From the NCBI GenBank assembly GCA_964563925.1, contig CAZLZD010000023.1:4609-68608 (forward strand): a DNA stretch of 64,000 nt, in the 5' to 3' direction. Shown here in pieces: positions 17,542 to 27,700 of the stretch; positions within the stretch are counted from its first letter, which is position 1, and the number at the start of each line of letters is the position of its first letter. The position numbers and the translations under genes were made by a program. The stretch is from JAUILA01 sp964563925. Its GTDB lineage: Bacteria > Bacteroidota > Bacteroidia > Cytophagales > Cyclobacteriaceae. The notes beneath the pieces are model-generated. The model saw only the letters and a list, made by a program, of their open reading frames with translations, searched no databases and was not told the DNA's origin.

Positions 17542-18837
17542 ATGCAAAAAGTTTATTTACTGCTCCTAACCTGCCTGTGCTTTCACCTGCAGGCCCAGGA
17601 AAGCCCGAAAGCGTTTATCCACGCCCGACTGATCCCGGTTGACGGGCCTGAAATCGAAGACGGCACGCTTGTCGTGCACAATGGAAAGATACTGGCCGCA
17701 GGGCCGTTCGGTCAGGTTCAGGTCCCGGAGAATGCGGAAGTGACTGACCTCACCGGCAAGGTGGTGATGCCCGGGCTGGTCGATACACATTCTCATTTAG
17801 GCGATGGCTCGGGTGGCGACCGTTCCAGTGCCCTCAACCCGGAGGTGCGTATCCTGGATGCGCTGGACCCGGTGAGCGACAGTTTCAAACGTGCCCTGGC
17901 CGGCGGGATCACCACCCTGAATGTAATGCCCGGATCAGGACATTTGATGAGCGGTCAGACGGTGTATATAAAGCTGCGCAAGGATGCGAAAACCATCGAG
18001 GACCTGCTTTTTTGCGAGGATATCAACAACGGTATATGCGGAGGTATGAAGATGGCCAACGGAACCAACTCCATCCGGTCGCAGCCCAATTTCCCTGGAA
18101 CCCGGGCCAAATCCGCCGCCATGGTAAGAGCCCTTTTCATGCAGGCCCAGGAATACCGGAAAAAAGTGGAGGAGGCTGAAACCGATACCTCCAAAACGGC
18201 TCCCCCGAGAGACTTGCGGATGGAAGCGCTGGTTCAGATTATGAACGGGGAGCGCATTGTACATTTTCATACGCACAGGCATGATGATGTGCTGACCGCC
18301 ATCCGGTTGTCACAGGAGTTTGGCTTTAAGGTAGTATTACACCATGTCAGCGAAGCCTGGAAGGTGGCCGATGAAATCGCGGCCGCCAATGTACCGGCGT
18401 CCATCATTGTGATTGATTCACCCGGGGGTAAGCTGGAGGCAATGGACCTCCGGAATGAAAATGGTGCGGCCCTGGAAGAGGCCGGCGCACTGGTTGCCTT
18501 CCATACGGATGACGGGATCACTGACTCACGGGTCTTCCGGCGATCGGCGGCCATAGGGGTCCGCGATGGTATGTCCCGTGCCAAAGCCCTGGAAGCACTT
18601 ACCCTTGCAGGTGCCCGCATGCTTGAAATGGATGACCGGCTTGGCAGTCTGACACCGGGCAAGGATGCTGATTTTATCGTGCTGAGCGGAGATCCGCTGA
18701 GTACCTATTCCCATGTGGAGCAAACCTGGGTGGAAGGCCAGAAAGTATTTGATCGCGCTAACCCGGAGGACAAGGCTTTTGCCACCGGGGGTTATAAAGT
18801 TTATCGTTCCAATCTTTACCTGCATACTCATGAATAA
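17542..18837 (+). CDS. Exported metal-dependent amidohydrolase (imidazolonepropionase-like)
   Basis: 431 residues with a signal peptide (cleavage near HLQAQ|E). It is a TIM-barrel amidohydrolase with the metal residues visible in order: His83-x-His85 in PGLVDTHSHLGD, His residues in HFHTHRHDDVLTAI, HH in FKVVLHHVSEAW, and Asp in AFHTDDGITD. The C-terminal AGARMLEMDDRLGSLTPGKDADFIVLSGDP is typical of the imidazolonepropionase-like branch. It should hydrolyse a cyclic or linear amide in the periplasm. It overlaps by 8 bases a second, shorter paralogue that has lost these residues, so the two products are made together and may form one complex. Confidence 0.9.
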   Translation: MQKVYLLLLTCLCFHLQAQESPKAFIHARLIPVDGPEIEDGTLVVHNGKILAAGPFGQVQVPENAEVTDLTGKVVMPGLVDTHSHLGDGSGGDRSSALNPEVRILDALDPVSDSFKRALAGGITTLNVMPGSGHLMSGQTVYIKLRKDAKTIEDLLFCEDINNGICGGMKMANGTNSIRSQPNFPGTRAKSAAMVRALFMQAQEYRKKVEEAETDTSKTAPPRDLRMEALVQIMNGERIVHFHTHRHDDVLTAIRLSQEFGFKVVLHHVSEAWKVADEIAAANVPASIIVIDSPGGKLEAMDLRNENGAALEEAGALVAFHTDDGITDSRVFRRSAAIGVRDGMSRAKALEALTLAGARMLEMDDRLGSLTPGKDADFIVLSGDPLSTYSHVEQTWVEGQKVFDRANPEDKAFATGGYKVYRSNLYLHTHE

Positions 18838-20035
18838 GTTCCTGCCAATCATTCTCCTTTGCCTGATTTCTGCATATACAACCCATGCCCAGCTGGCCAT
18901 TAAAGGAGGTAAGGTCTATACCATGGACGGGCCTGTCATAGAAAACGGGGTAGTCCTTGTAAAGGACGGTAAAATCGATAAAGTGGGTCCGGCCAATACC
19001 CGGATCCCGAAAGACTACCGTATTATTGAAGCCGCCGTGGTGACTCCCGGCCTGATAGATGCCCATTCCACGGTGGGATTCAGCGGTTACATGAACCAGC
19101 CCCACGATCAGGATCAGCTGGAGAGTTCTTCGCCCTTTCAACCTGAATTGCGGGCCATTGATGCGTACAATGCGCGGGAAGAACTGGTCCGTTACCTGCA
19201 GGGCTGGGGGGTGACCACCATTCACACCGGTCACGGGCCGGGGGCGATCGTCAGCGGCCAGACCATGATTGTCAAAACCAAAGGGGAGAATGTGAATGAA
19301 GCCCGCATCGAGGATGCCACGATGCTGGCGATGACCATCGACCCGGTGGTAAGTTCCAATTTTGATTCTCCCGGAACGACGGCCAAACAGATTGCAATGA
19401 TTCGTGCGAAACTGATCGAGGCCAGGGAGTATAAGGAGAAGCTGGATGACGATAATGACAAAAACGACCCCCCGGTAAATATTCAGATGGAGGTCATGGG
19501 CAGGCTGCTTGATGGAGAAATACGCGCCCTGATCACCGCCAACCGCCAGCAGGATATCCTTTCGGCCCTTCGTATTGCCGAAGAATTTGACATCGACATT
19601 GTGATTGACGAAGCCACCGAGGCCTACCTGGTGACGGATGAGATCCGCGAATCAGGCTTTCCTGTTATTCTCCATCCCACCCGCATCCGTGCGAACGGGT
19701 CACGGGAGAATGTGACAATGGAGGCTGCGAAATTGCTGCATGAGGCGGGCATACCCGTGAGTATTAAAAGCGGATTTGAAGCATATGTCCCCAAAACAAG
19801 GGTCATCCTCTTTGAAGCTGCCGAAGCTGTGGCCAACGGATTGCCCTATGAAGAAGGGTTAAAAGCCATTACCATCAATCCGGCAGAAATGCTGGGAATT
19901 TCTGACCGGGTAGGCAGTCTCACCAAAGGGAAAGACGCAGACCTGGTTCTGTATACCGGCGATCCGTTTGAGTACCTCACCACCGTGTGTGCCGTGATCA
20001 TCGACGGTGAGCTCGTTAAGGAAGGGTGTGAATAG
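18830..20035 (+). CDS. Degenerate amidohydrolase paralogue, probable non-catalytic partner
   Basis: The ATG at 18830 gives a clean signal peptide (MNKFLPIILLCLISAYTTHAQ) and 401 residues. The sequence aligns along its length with the preceding enzyme (AIKGGKVYTMDG..., VTPGLIDAHSTVGF, GSLTKGKDADLVLYTGDP). The metal positions are lost: HSH is HST (79-81), HFHTHRHDD is ALITANRQQD, LHH is IDE, and the HTDD loop is SIKSGFEAYV. The N-terminal and C-terminal composite beta domain is kept. It is therefore probably a structural or regulatory subunit of the upstream amidohydrolase rather than an active enzyme. The 8-base overlap supports matched production. Confidence 0.85.
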   Translation: MNKFLPIILLCLISAYTTHAQLAIKGGKVYTMDGPVIENGVVLVKDGKIDKVGPANTRIPKDYRIIEAAVVTPGLIDAHSTVGFSGYMNQPHDQDQLESSSPFQPELRAIDAYNAREELVRYLQGWGVTTIHTGHGPGAIVSGQTMIVKTKGENVNEARIEDATMLAMTIDPVVSSNFDSPGTTAKQIAMIRAKLIEAREYKEKLDDDNDKNDPPVNIQMEVMGRLLDGEIRALITANRQQDILSALRIAEEFDIDIVIDEATEAYLVTDEIRESGFPVILHPTRIRANGSRENVTMEAAKLLHEAGIPVSIKSGFEAYVPKTRVILFEAAEAVANGLPYEEGLKAITINPAEMLGISDRVGSLTKGKDADLVLYTGDPFEYLTTVCAVIIDGELVKEGCE

Positions 20036-20099
20036 GGCGACCCGACTTCTGAAACAGTGTTTTGATTGGTGGTAGCCCGCGAAGAGGGTAATTCATGTA

Positions 20100-20114
20100 A
20101 CTTTATGATAAAGT
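20100..20114. promoter_or_regulatory. Inverted repeat upstream of cotH
   Basis: ACTTTA-TGA-TAAAGT is a perfect 6-base inverted repeat with a 3-base spacer, 13 bases before the CotH ATG. It overlaps a promoter-like TAACTTTA at 20098-20105. A repressor site is possible; there is no other support. Confidence 0.25.
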
Positions 20115-20126
20115 AAATCGTGTGAT

Positions 20127-21725
20127 ATGAAGATTGGGATTTTTCTGTGCATTCTTTTTCCCTTATTTGGATATGGCCAGGTTCTCGAAAGCAATCTGCC
20201 GGTAATTGTAATCAATACCGAAGGCAATACGATCGTCAACGAACCCAAGGTCCTGGCCGGAATGGGAATCATTGATAACGGACCGGGCAATGTGAACCGT
20301 TCCGACGACCCGTATAATGATTACGACGGGGTGATAGGTATTGAGTTCCGCGGATCCTCCAGCCAGTCTTTCCCAAAAAAGAATTATGGGATTGAGTTGC
20401 GTAAGGTGGGCGAACAGGATACTTCCCTGAGCTTGCTGGGGCTCCCCGCCGAGGAAGACTGGGTGCTGCACGGACCTTATTCCGACAAGTCGCAGATGCG
20501 CAACGTGCTGACGTTTGCTTTGTGGAAACATACAGGCAGGTATGGTTCGCGTTTCAGGTATGTGGAACTTATTATCAACAATGATTACAAAGGACTGTAT
20601 GTGTTAATGGAGAATGTGAAGCGGGATGGTGACCGCGTGGATATTGCCCGCTTGCAGGCGGATGAGAATTCAGGGGATGACCTGACCGGTGGCTATATCA
20701 TCAAACTGGATAAATTTGATGGTACCGTGAGCGGGGACGGATTTCCATCGCTGTATGAGCCTCCCGGCCGCACCAGTCCGGAGCAGCAAATCTATTTCCA
20801 GTATGATTACCCGAGAGGGGATGAAATTACGCCGCAGCAGGAAACCTACATCCGCGATTACGTGAGGGGCTTTGAGGACGCGCTCAACAGCGGTAAATTC
20901 ACAGATCCGGTTACCGGGTACCAGGCCTGGGCGGATATGAATTCGTTTGTCGACTACGCAATCCTGAATGAAATGACCAGGAACGTGGACGGCTACCGGC
21001 TGAGTACCTTTCTGTATAAGGATAAAGACAGTAATGGCGGCCTGTTGCATATCGGCCCCCCCTGGGACTACAACCTGGCCTGGGGTAATGCCAATTATTG
21101 CGATGGTTCGGCTATAAGTGGTTGGGCCTGGGATTTCAACAAAGTCTGTGACGGGGATTTCTGGCTGATACCGTTTTGGTGGGACCGCTTCCTGCGCGAC
21201 CCGGCATTTGTTCAGCGGCTTAACGAGCGCTGGACAGCGTTACGGTCAGGGCCTTATGCCACCAATCGTGTACATGCCTACATTGATTCACTGGCAGCCG
21301 CACTGGACCAACCCATTCAACGGAATTTTGAGCGCTGGGGCTACCTGGGAGAATATGTCTGGCCAAATAATTTTGTGGGACAGACCTATGACGAGGAGGT
21401 AAATTACCTGAAAGACTGGTTGTCGCAGCGCCTGAACTGGCTTGACGCCAATTTCCCTTCCCTGCTGGCTATTACGTCCACCTCGCCTGAGCGTTTCCCG
21501 GCCATACAGGCTTATCCAAACCCGGTTACTGATTTTCTAAGGATCGCCGGGACCGTGGGAATCGCACGTGTTGAGATCCGGGATATGGGAGGGCGATTGC
21601 TGATTTCTGAGGAAAATGTTACCGGTCCGGTTGAAGTGGATACCCGGTTTTTAGCACGTGGAGTATACCTGCTGACAGTAAGACAGCAGGATGGCGGCCT
21701 GCGAACGGTGAAAATTCTAAAGTAG
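20127..21725 (+). CDS. CotH-kinase-family protein with type IX secretion sorting tail
   Basis: 532 residues: signal peptide (about 1-17, ending FGYGQ), CotH domain about 20-440, and a C-terminal Por sorting domain about 455-532 (AYPNPVTDFLRIAG...GVYLLTVRQQDGG...VKILK). CotH blocks include GIEFRGSSSQSFPKKNYGIEL, DWVLHGPYSDKSQMRN, GLYVLMENVKRDGDRVDIARL and PPWDYNLAWGNANY with the DYNLAWGN metal motif. CotH of Bacillus is an atypical kinase that phosphorylates spore coat proteins; eukaryotic and bacterial members vary. Here the tail says it is exported through the type IX system to the surface. It faces, 3 bases away, a DUF4956-HlyD-TolC operon. Confidence 0.9.
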   Translation: MKIGIFLCILFPLFGYGQVLESNLPVIVINTEGNTIVNEPKVLAGMGIIDNGPGNVNRSDDPYNDYDGVIGIEFRGSSSQSFPKKNYGIELRKVGEQDTSLSLLGLPAEEDWVLHGPYSDKSQMRNVLTFALWKHTGRYGSRFRYVELIINNDYKGLYVLMENVKRDGDRVDIARLQADENSGDDLTGGYIIKLDKFDGTVSGDGFPSLYEPPGRTSPEQQIYFQYDYPRGDEITPQQETYIRDYVRGFEDALNSGKFTDPVTGYQAWADMNSFVDYAILNEMTRNVDGYRLSTFLYKDKDSNGGLLHIGPPWDYNLAWGNANYCDGSAISGWAWDFNKVCDGDFWLIPFWWDRFLRDPAFVQRLNERWTALRSGPYATNRVHAYIDSLAAALDQPIQRNFERWGYLGEYVWPNNFVGQTYDEEVNYLKDWLSQRLNWLDANFPSLLAITSTSPERFPAIQAYPNPVTDFLRIAGTVGIARVEIRDMGGRLLISEENVTGPVEVDTRFLARGVYLLTVRQQDGGLRTVKILK

Positions 21726-21728
21726 AAG

Positions 21729-22943
21729 TTACTCAATGACTGTCCGGCTAGCCGAAAGGTAATTGATCAGGGGTTCGCGGGTCAGCATCCCCTTGTATTG
21801 CAACCAGTCGATATACAGCTGCAGGATATTCTCATACAGGTCGAGTTTCCGCCGGGTAAGATCGTTCCTGTAATTGACCAGCTCAAGCAGCGCTTCCACA
21901 TTGCTGTATCCTGCCGCCGGGGCGTTATCAAAGGAGCGTAGTTTTTCTTCAATCTTTTCGTACTGGGCAATCTTTGTCTCCAGCATATTCTCCCAGGTAA
22001 ACAGCTTCACGTCAACTTCGCGTTCCATTTCCTGAACGTCCTGCTGGTCCTGAAGTACATCCAGGCGGCGACGGGCAAGATCGGGTCGGTCAGGATTGAC
22101 CACCGGGAGTTGCAGGGCCAGCTGCAACCCAAAATTTTCGTTGAAGGTTTCACCCCGGTAGCTGCGGTATTCGGCCTGGAGGTACCCGAGGTTGCTGAAA
22201 CTTTCCTGGCGGTTTATCTCCCAATCCGCTTCGGAAAGCAAGGCCTTATTTTCTTCCCGCAGCACAAACAGGTTCTGTCCTTCACCGGGCATTTCCAGGT
22301 CATTCCTGATCTGATCAACCGTAACCAGCTGGAACGATCCCAGGTTCAGTTCGCCTTCGAAATCATAATCCCGGCGGATCAGAAAGGTTAGCTGACGAAT
22401 GTCGGCCTGGATGTCTTCCCGCTGGAGATCATTCTGAAATATTCTGCGGTCCAGTTCAATAAGTTCCTTCCCCGCCTCCTGCCGACGGCTGTTCGCACGC
22501 ATCAGCTGCCGGTATCTTTCTGTCTCACCGGACTCAATCTCCCGGAGAGAAGACAGGTAATAGAAATCGATCAGCAATTTATAGCGACGGCTAAGTACCT
22601 CAGAAAATGCGACCAGGTTTTCTGTTTCCAGGCTGGAGGCGAGCAGGGCAGTATGTTCCTTGTTAGCCCGGCGTTCGAAGGGGTTGAGCGGTGCCACGCG
22701 GAGGCGATAATCATTCACTCCGGATTCCATATCCCGGGCACGCATCCGTAATTCCACTTCCCGCAGAAACGGGGACCTGAAGTTTCCTTCCTGAATGTAT
22801 TTCTGCTGTACCCTTACCGCCTGTATCTCCGGATCGGTGGCAGAACGGGACAGATAATTATCCACGTTAAACTGGGCGATGGCCGGCAAACCGGGCAGAC
22901 ATACCAGCAAAAAGAATACGTTACATCGGGCCGAGATAGACAT
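21729..22943 (-). CDS. TolC-like outer-membrane efflux protein
   Basis: 404 residues with a signal peptide (MSISARCNVFFLLVCLPGLPAIAQ). The rest is almost entirely long charged helices with heptads, as in TolC (LREVELRMRARDMESG, YRQLMRANSRRQEAGKELIELDRRI, RRRLDVLQDQQDVQEMEREVDVKLFTWENML), interrupted by short strands such as FGLQLALQLPV. That duplicated helix-strand-helix plan fits a TolC trimer, though the protein is shorter than most. The start lies 23 bases inside the HlyD gene, so translation is coupled. It should form the outer-membrane exit duct for the HlyD/DUF4956 proteins. Distant family resemblance makes this a structural inference. Confidence 0.75.
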   Translation of the reverse strand: MSISARCNVFFLLVCLPGLPAIAQFNVDNYLSRSATDPEIQAVRVQQKYIQEGNFRSPFLREVELRMRARDMESGVNDYRLRVAPLNPFERRANKEHTALLASSLETENLVAFSEVLSRRYKLLIDFYYLSSLREIESGETERYRQLMRANSRRQEAGKELIELDRRIFQNDLQREDIQADIRQLTFLIRRDYDFEGELNLGSFQLVTVDQIRNDLEMPGEGQNLFVLREENKALLSEADWEINRQESFSNLGYLQAEYRSYRGETFNENFGLQLALQLPVVNPDRPDLARRRLDVLQDQQDVQEMEREVDVKLFTWENMLETKIAQYEKIEEKLRSFDNAPAAGYSNVEALLELVNYRNDLTRRKLDLYENILQLYIDWLQYKGMLTREPLINYLSASRTVIE

Positions 22944-23922
22944 ATACCTTTTCTCCGTTTAGAAATTCATTGTCAATGGGAATCTTCACAAATACCTCCC
23001 TGCCCCACATGGGGGTCTGCGGGTTTTGTATCATTTGGGAAGGGTAGGATACGATTCGCGATCCTATTTCCACTACCTCTCCCTTGATGGCATATTCCCT
23101 GTTGATTGATTCAACCCTTACCTGGTCTCCCACCTCCACCGGCACAATGGCCTGCTCGTTCATATACGCCTTGATCACATCCGGGTTTTCGTCGTATACC
23201 GACAGAATGGTCTCATAGGGAGGGATCAGCTCCATAAGCTGGACAGTAACCTGCCCGATGGTTCCGTCGATCGGCGAATACTGGCGCAGGTTTTCCTGTT
23301 CAGTGAGATGGCTTTGCAGTTCGTCATTCAGCCTGTTCCGGCGGAGTCGGTAAAAATCCAGGTCTTTGTCGTACAGTTTTCGCTGGCGCCCCTGTTCCTT
23401 TACGTACCGGTTTTCTTCAAGCTCCTTTTCCTGGAGAATACCACGCCTTGCCACATAATAGGGGTCTTCACCCTCGAGAGTATCCGACCGGGTCCACTGG
23501 CTTACTTCGGCAAAGAAGAGGGAATCCGACCGGTATTCTGATTCCAGCTCCTTGAGCCGGGCATCAAGTGCAGCGATTCGCTGCCGGTATCGAATGGATT
23601 CAATCTCTGCCATGGCCCGGTAATCCTCCTGGCGGCGTGCTTCTTCCGAAGCGAGCTGATCAAGCTCATTGCGAAGTTTCTGGATATCCAGGTCAAGGTC
23701 GGGCCGTTCCACTTCCAGCAACAGATCTCCCTTCTGAACATGTTCGCCGGCAGCCACATGAAGCTGCTTGATCCGGACTGGTTTTGGATAGGAGATCGCG
23801 GTTTTTTGTGGCTCGACCTCAGCCACCACGGCATAATTTCGGTTTTTGCTGTAGAACGACACGACGAGAAGAAAAGCGGCGGTAACTATGACGACCGCAT
23901 AGAAAACAAGTCTGCGAATCAT
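22921..23922 (-). CDS. HlyD-family membrane fusion (adaptor) protein
   Basis: 333 residues. An N-terminal membrane helix is at about 5-23 (VFYAVVIVTAAFLLVVSFY). The first half of a biotinyl-lipoyl domain follows (PVRIKQLHVAAGEHVQKGDLLLEVE), then a long coiled-coil hairpin (about 75-220, including LRNELDQLASEEARRQEDYRA and RRNRLNDELQSHLTEQE). The closing lipoyl half is YSPIDGTIGQVTVQ, and the beta-barrel part has EQAIVPVEVGDQVRVE. This is the adaptor of a tripartite pump, linking inner and outer membranes. It overlaps DUF4956 by 4 bases and TolC by 23. No ABC or RND pump gene accompanies it, which is unusual. Confidence 0.88.
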   Translation of the reverse strand: MIRRLVFYAVVIVTAAFLLVVSFYSKNRNYAVVAEVEPQKTAISYPKPVRIKQLHVAAGEHVQKGDLLLEVERPDLDLDIQKLRNELDQLASEEARRQEDYRAMAEIESIRYRQRIAALDARLKELESEYRSDSLFFAEVSQWTRSDTLEGEDPYYVARRGILQEKELEENRYVKEQGRQRKLYDKDLDFYRLRRNRLNDELQSHLTEQENLRQYSPIDGTIGQVTVQLMELIPPYETILSVYDENPDVIKAYMNEQAIVPVEVGDQVRVESINREYAIKGEVVEIGSRIVSYPSQMIQNPQTPMWGREVFVKIPIDNEFLNGEKVYVYLGPM

Positions 23923-24596
23923 AACTGGACCTCCTCTGATGGCCGCATCCGAAGGTTGCGGTACCCCGGCAAGCGACTCATTTGTTCGAACAATTCCTGC
24001 TGATCCACCGAGTGGGCTATACCCACCCTGAACGTATACCTGAACCCTTTATCCTCCTCCAGGCGGCGGTAGCGCAACGGCTTCCCGCGGATGCCGCGTT
24101 CATCCAGAAAGCGGAGCATCAGCTCGGTTTGTGCGTCATTCTCCACCGAAAAAACGATATCAAAGTATTCTTTCTGGCCGGGTCCGAAGGGAGAATAGTG
24201 AAGCAGCACAGCCACCAGGCAGAAAATAAGTGTTCCGGCCACGGCGATGGCATACCCGTACACCCCGGTGGCAATGCCTACTGAAAGGGAGGCAAAGATG
24301 AATATGATATTCCTGGGATCACGAATAAGCGTACGGAAGCGAATGATGGCAATCGCACCTATGATCCCGAAACCGGCAGCGAGGTTATCCCCCACGGCCA
24401 TGATGACCATGGCAGACACGGTGGAGCTTAATACAATGGCATGAAAAAAATGGCGGGGAAACCGGTCTTCGCTGTACGTAAACCGGTAGGTGAGTCCGAT
24501 CAGCGTACTGAGGACGAATGAAAGCATCAGTGAATATAAAGCCACCTCAAAGGAGGGGAACGCATAATAGTCTGCGCCAAACAGGTTTTCCAGCAT
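23919..24596 (-). CDS. DUF4956 membrane protein
   Basis: 225 residues. Four to five membrane helices lie within about 14-135 and a soluble C-terminal domain of about 85 residues follows (YFDIVFSVENDAQTELMLRFLDERG...). The family hallmark GFGIIGAIAIIRFRTLIRDPRN is at about 75-96, with Arg86, Arg88, Asp93 and Arg95. DUF4956 genes are known to sit with VTC polyphosphate-polymerase and CotH genes in other bacteria. Here CotH is adjacent but no VTC gene is seen in the window. It is the first gene of the DUF4956-HlyD-TolC operon, so it may be the inner-membrane part of an envelope machine. The biochemical function is unknown. Confidence 0.88.
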   Translation of the reverse strand: MLENLFGADYYAFPSFEVALYSLMLSFVLSTLIGLTYRFTYSEDRFPRHFFHAIVLSSTVSAMVIMAVGDNLAAGFGIIGAIAIIRFRTLIRDPRNIIFIFASLSVGIATGVYGYAIAVAGTLIFCLVAVLLHYSPFGPGQKEYFDIVFSVENDAQTELMLRFLDERGIRGKPLRYRRLEEDKGFRYTFRVGIAHSVDQQELFEQMSRLPGYRNLRMRPSEEVQL

Positions 24597-24729
24597 TACC
24601 TCAAGATTATCCGAATATAATCTGAAAATTAAGTTATTTTAATTGGCCTACAAGGCCGATGGTTAATTATTGCCCTACAATTATATGAATGGCACATAAT
24701 CAAACGGTCTCAGGCATGGTAGAGACTTT

Positions 24730-24737
24730 TATTTTTG
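24730..24737 (+). promoter_or_regulatory. Candidate promoter -7 element (TATTTTTG)
   Basis: TATTTTTG matches TAnnTTTG exactly, 38 bases before the ATG of the large haem-binding lipoprotein. No TTTG box is clear about 20 bases upstream. The 178-base spacer also serves the divergent DUF4956 operon, where a weaker TATATTCG is seen on the minus strand at 24612-24619. Confidence 0.35.
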
Positions 24738-24775
24738 CCATATTTAGTGACTCAATTTGACCCATATCCGCATTT

Positions 24776-27700
24776 ATGTCTGTCAAGTCTCAATTTTCTT
24801 TTTCGTTCCTGGTTCCTTATTCACTCGTCGTACTGGTTTTCTTGCTTACACTCGTTTCATGCGGTGAAAAACCGCTGACAGAGATCGGGCAGGGCGACCG
24901 TATTGTGCTTATTGGCAATAACCTGGGTTCCCGGATGATGAATTACGGCCATTTCGAGACGGAAATGTACCTGCGTCATCCGGAAAAGAATCTTTTTATA
25001 CGCAACATGTGTGACCCGGGCAATACGGCCGGCTTCAGGCCGCATTCGAGCCGGAATTCACCCTGGGCATTTCCGGGGGCAGAGCAGTTTCAGGGAGAAC
25101 TTGCCAATGCGTCCCATTCCGAAGGCCATTTTGAGACCGAAGATGAATGGCTGCACCGGCTTGGTGCCGACGTAATCATTGCCTTCTTTGGGTACAACGA
25201 ATCGTTCAATGGGAAACAGGGCGTTCAGTCATTCCGCGGAGAACTTGACGCGTTCATTCGGCATACCCGAAGCCGGAATTACAACGGCGACTCCACCACC
25301 CGGCTGATCCTGGTTTCCCCCATAGCCTTTGAAGACTTGTCTGACAAGTTTGATCTTCCTGACGGGGAGAAGGAGAATGCCAATCTGCAGATGTACACCC
25401 ATGTGATGGAGGAAGTGGCGGATGCAAACCAGGTTCCTTTTATTGATGTGTTTACTGTCACCAGGAAGTGGTTTAAGGAATCACCAGAAGCCCTGACGAT
25501 TGATGGGAGTCAGCTCAACGACGCCGGGTACCGCAGGCTGGCCTCATTCCTGGCTGACCAGATAGCAGGGAGCGGAGATCCGGAGGCGTCGCGCAGGACG
25601 ACCATCCAAGCGGCCGTCATGGAAAAGAACTGGATGTGGCACAATGACTTTAAAATTCCCAATGGGGTGCATGCATACGGTCGGCGGTATAATCCGTTCG
25701 GTCCGGATAACTATCCGGCCGAAATACAGAAACTCAGGGAAATGACCGCCAACCGGGACACCGCGATCTGGCAGGCTGCAGGTGGCGGATCGTATGACCT
25801 GGCTGCTGCGGATTCCCGGACCCGTGTTTTGCCAGAGGTGGAAACAAATTACACCCCGGCCAATGAAGAATATGTCCCGGAATACCTGTACGGGGAAGAG
25901 GCACTGGCCAAATTCCAAATGGCATCCGGTTATAAGGTTGAATTGTTCGCCTCAGAAAGAGAATTTAAGGATCTTGCCAATCCGGTCCAGCTCTCCTTTG
26001 ACAATAAAGGCCGGCTGTGGGTGGCAACGATGCCCAGCTATCCGCATTATAAGCCGGGTGACAGCCGGCCGGATGATAAATTGCTGATCCTGGAAGATAC
26101 CGACGGGGACGGCAAGGCCGATAAGCAAACCGTATTTGCCGACTCCCTTCATCTCCCGCTTGGGTTTGAGATTGCACCTGAGGGTGTTTACGTGTCACAG
26201 GGAACAAACCTGGTGCTGTTGAGGGACACCGACGGCGATGATCATGCGGATAAACGGGAAATCCTGCTGAGCGGTTTTGATGATCATGATACCCATCATG
26301 CACACAGTGCTTATACCACAGATCCTTCCGGGGCCATATATATGGGGGAGGGTGTGTTCCTTCATACCAATGTGGAGACGTCCTACGGACCGGTCCGAGG
26401 TACCCAGGGCGGTTTTTACCGGTATAATCCTGTCCGGAAACGACTGGAGCGCACCGCCCAGCTTAGTATCCCGAATCCCTGGGGTATTGCTTTTGATGAC
26501 TGGGGCCAAAACTTCTTCGCCGAAACATCAGGACCGGATGTGCGCTGGATGATGCCGGGCACCGTGAAGCCGGTGTACGGGGATGCGACGCCGAAGTCAC
26601 GGAACCTGATAGAGGAAGCTCACCGGGTCAGGCCAACCTCCGGGCTTGAATTTGTTTCCAGCCGGCATTTTCCCGATGAGGTCCAGGGCGATATGCTGAT
26701 CAATAATACCATTGGGTTTTTAGGTATGAAGCAACACCGGGTGGAAGAAGAGGGTACCGGCTTTACAACGGAACACCGGCAGGACCTGATACGAAGTGAC
26801 GATCCGAATTTCCGTCCGGTTGACATGGAATTTGCACCAGACGGTTCGCTTTACCTGGTTGACTGGCACAATGTACTTATCGGCCATATGCAGCATAATG
26901 CCAGGGACCCGTTGCGTGACCATGCACACGGCAGGATTTACCGGATCACCTACCCGGCCAGACCGTTGGTGGACCCGGTCCGTGTAGACGGGGCATCGGT
27001 GACTGAATTACTTGACAACCTCACCCTTCCTGAGTTCCGGACAAGGGCCCGGAGCCGGAGAGAGCTAAGGGGACGGGATCCGGAGGAGGTTTCTGCGCAA
27101 CTGAATGTATGGGTGGACCGGCTTGATCCGGAATCACCCGGTTATGCCCACAATCTCACCGAGGCTTTGTGGGTCAGCTGGGGAATTAACCGGGTAAATA
27201 CCTCATTGCTCAAAGCTGTTCTTGCCCTGGACGACCACAGGGCCCGGGCGGCAGCCGTTCGCGTGCTACGGTATTCCGGACACCAGGTGGACGACCAGAC
27301 ATCCCTGCTGGTCCGGGCTGCAGGAGATGAGCACGGAAGGGTGCGCCTGGAGGCGATTGTAGCTGCCTCATGGCTAAACAAACCCGATGGCCTGCTGGTA
27401 CTTGAAGCCGCTTCCAGACATCCGCTGGATGACTGGATGAAGGATGCCTACGAGACCTCCCTGGCACATTTAAATGGGTTGACCCTCGAGCAGAAAAAAA
27501 AGGAGGATTATGATACGGAACTTACCGGGGCAGACCTGGATTTGTTCCGGGCCGGTAAGGAAATTTATGAACGGGAGGGATACTGTATCACGTGTCACCA
27601 GCCTGACGGGAAGGGACTGGCAACATCGGGATTCCCGCCGCTTGCCGGTACCGAATGGGTGCTGGGCAATGAAGAGCGCCTGATAAAATTAACACTGAAG

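Noticed and set aside
18713..18829. Longer start for the second amidohydrolase
   Set aside because: It lies inside the first amidohydrolase gene, and the signal peptide begins at the ATG at 18830.
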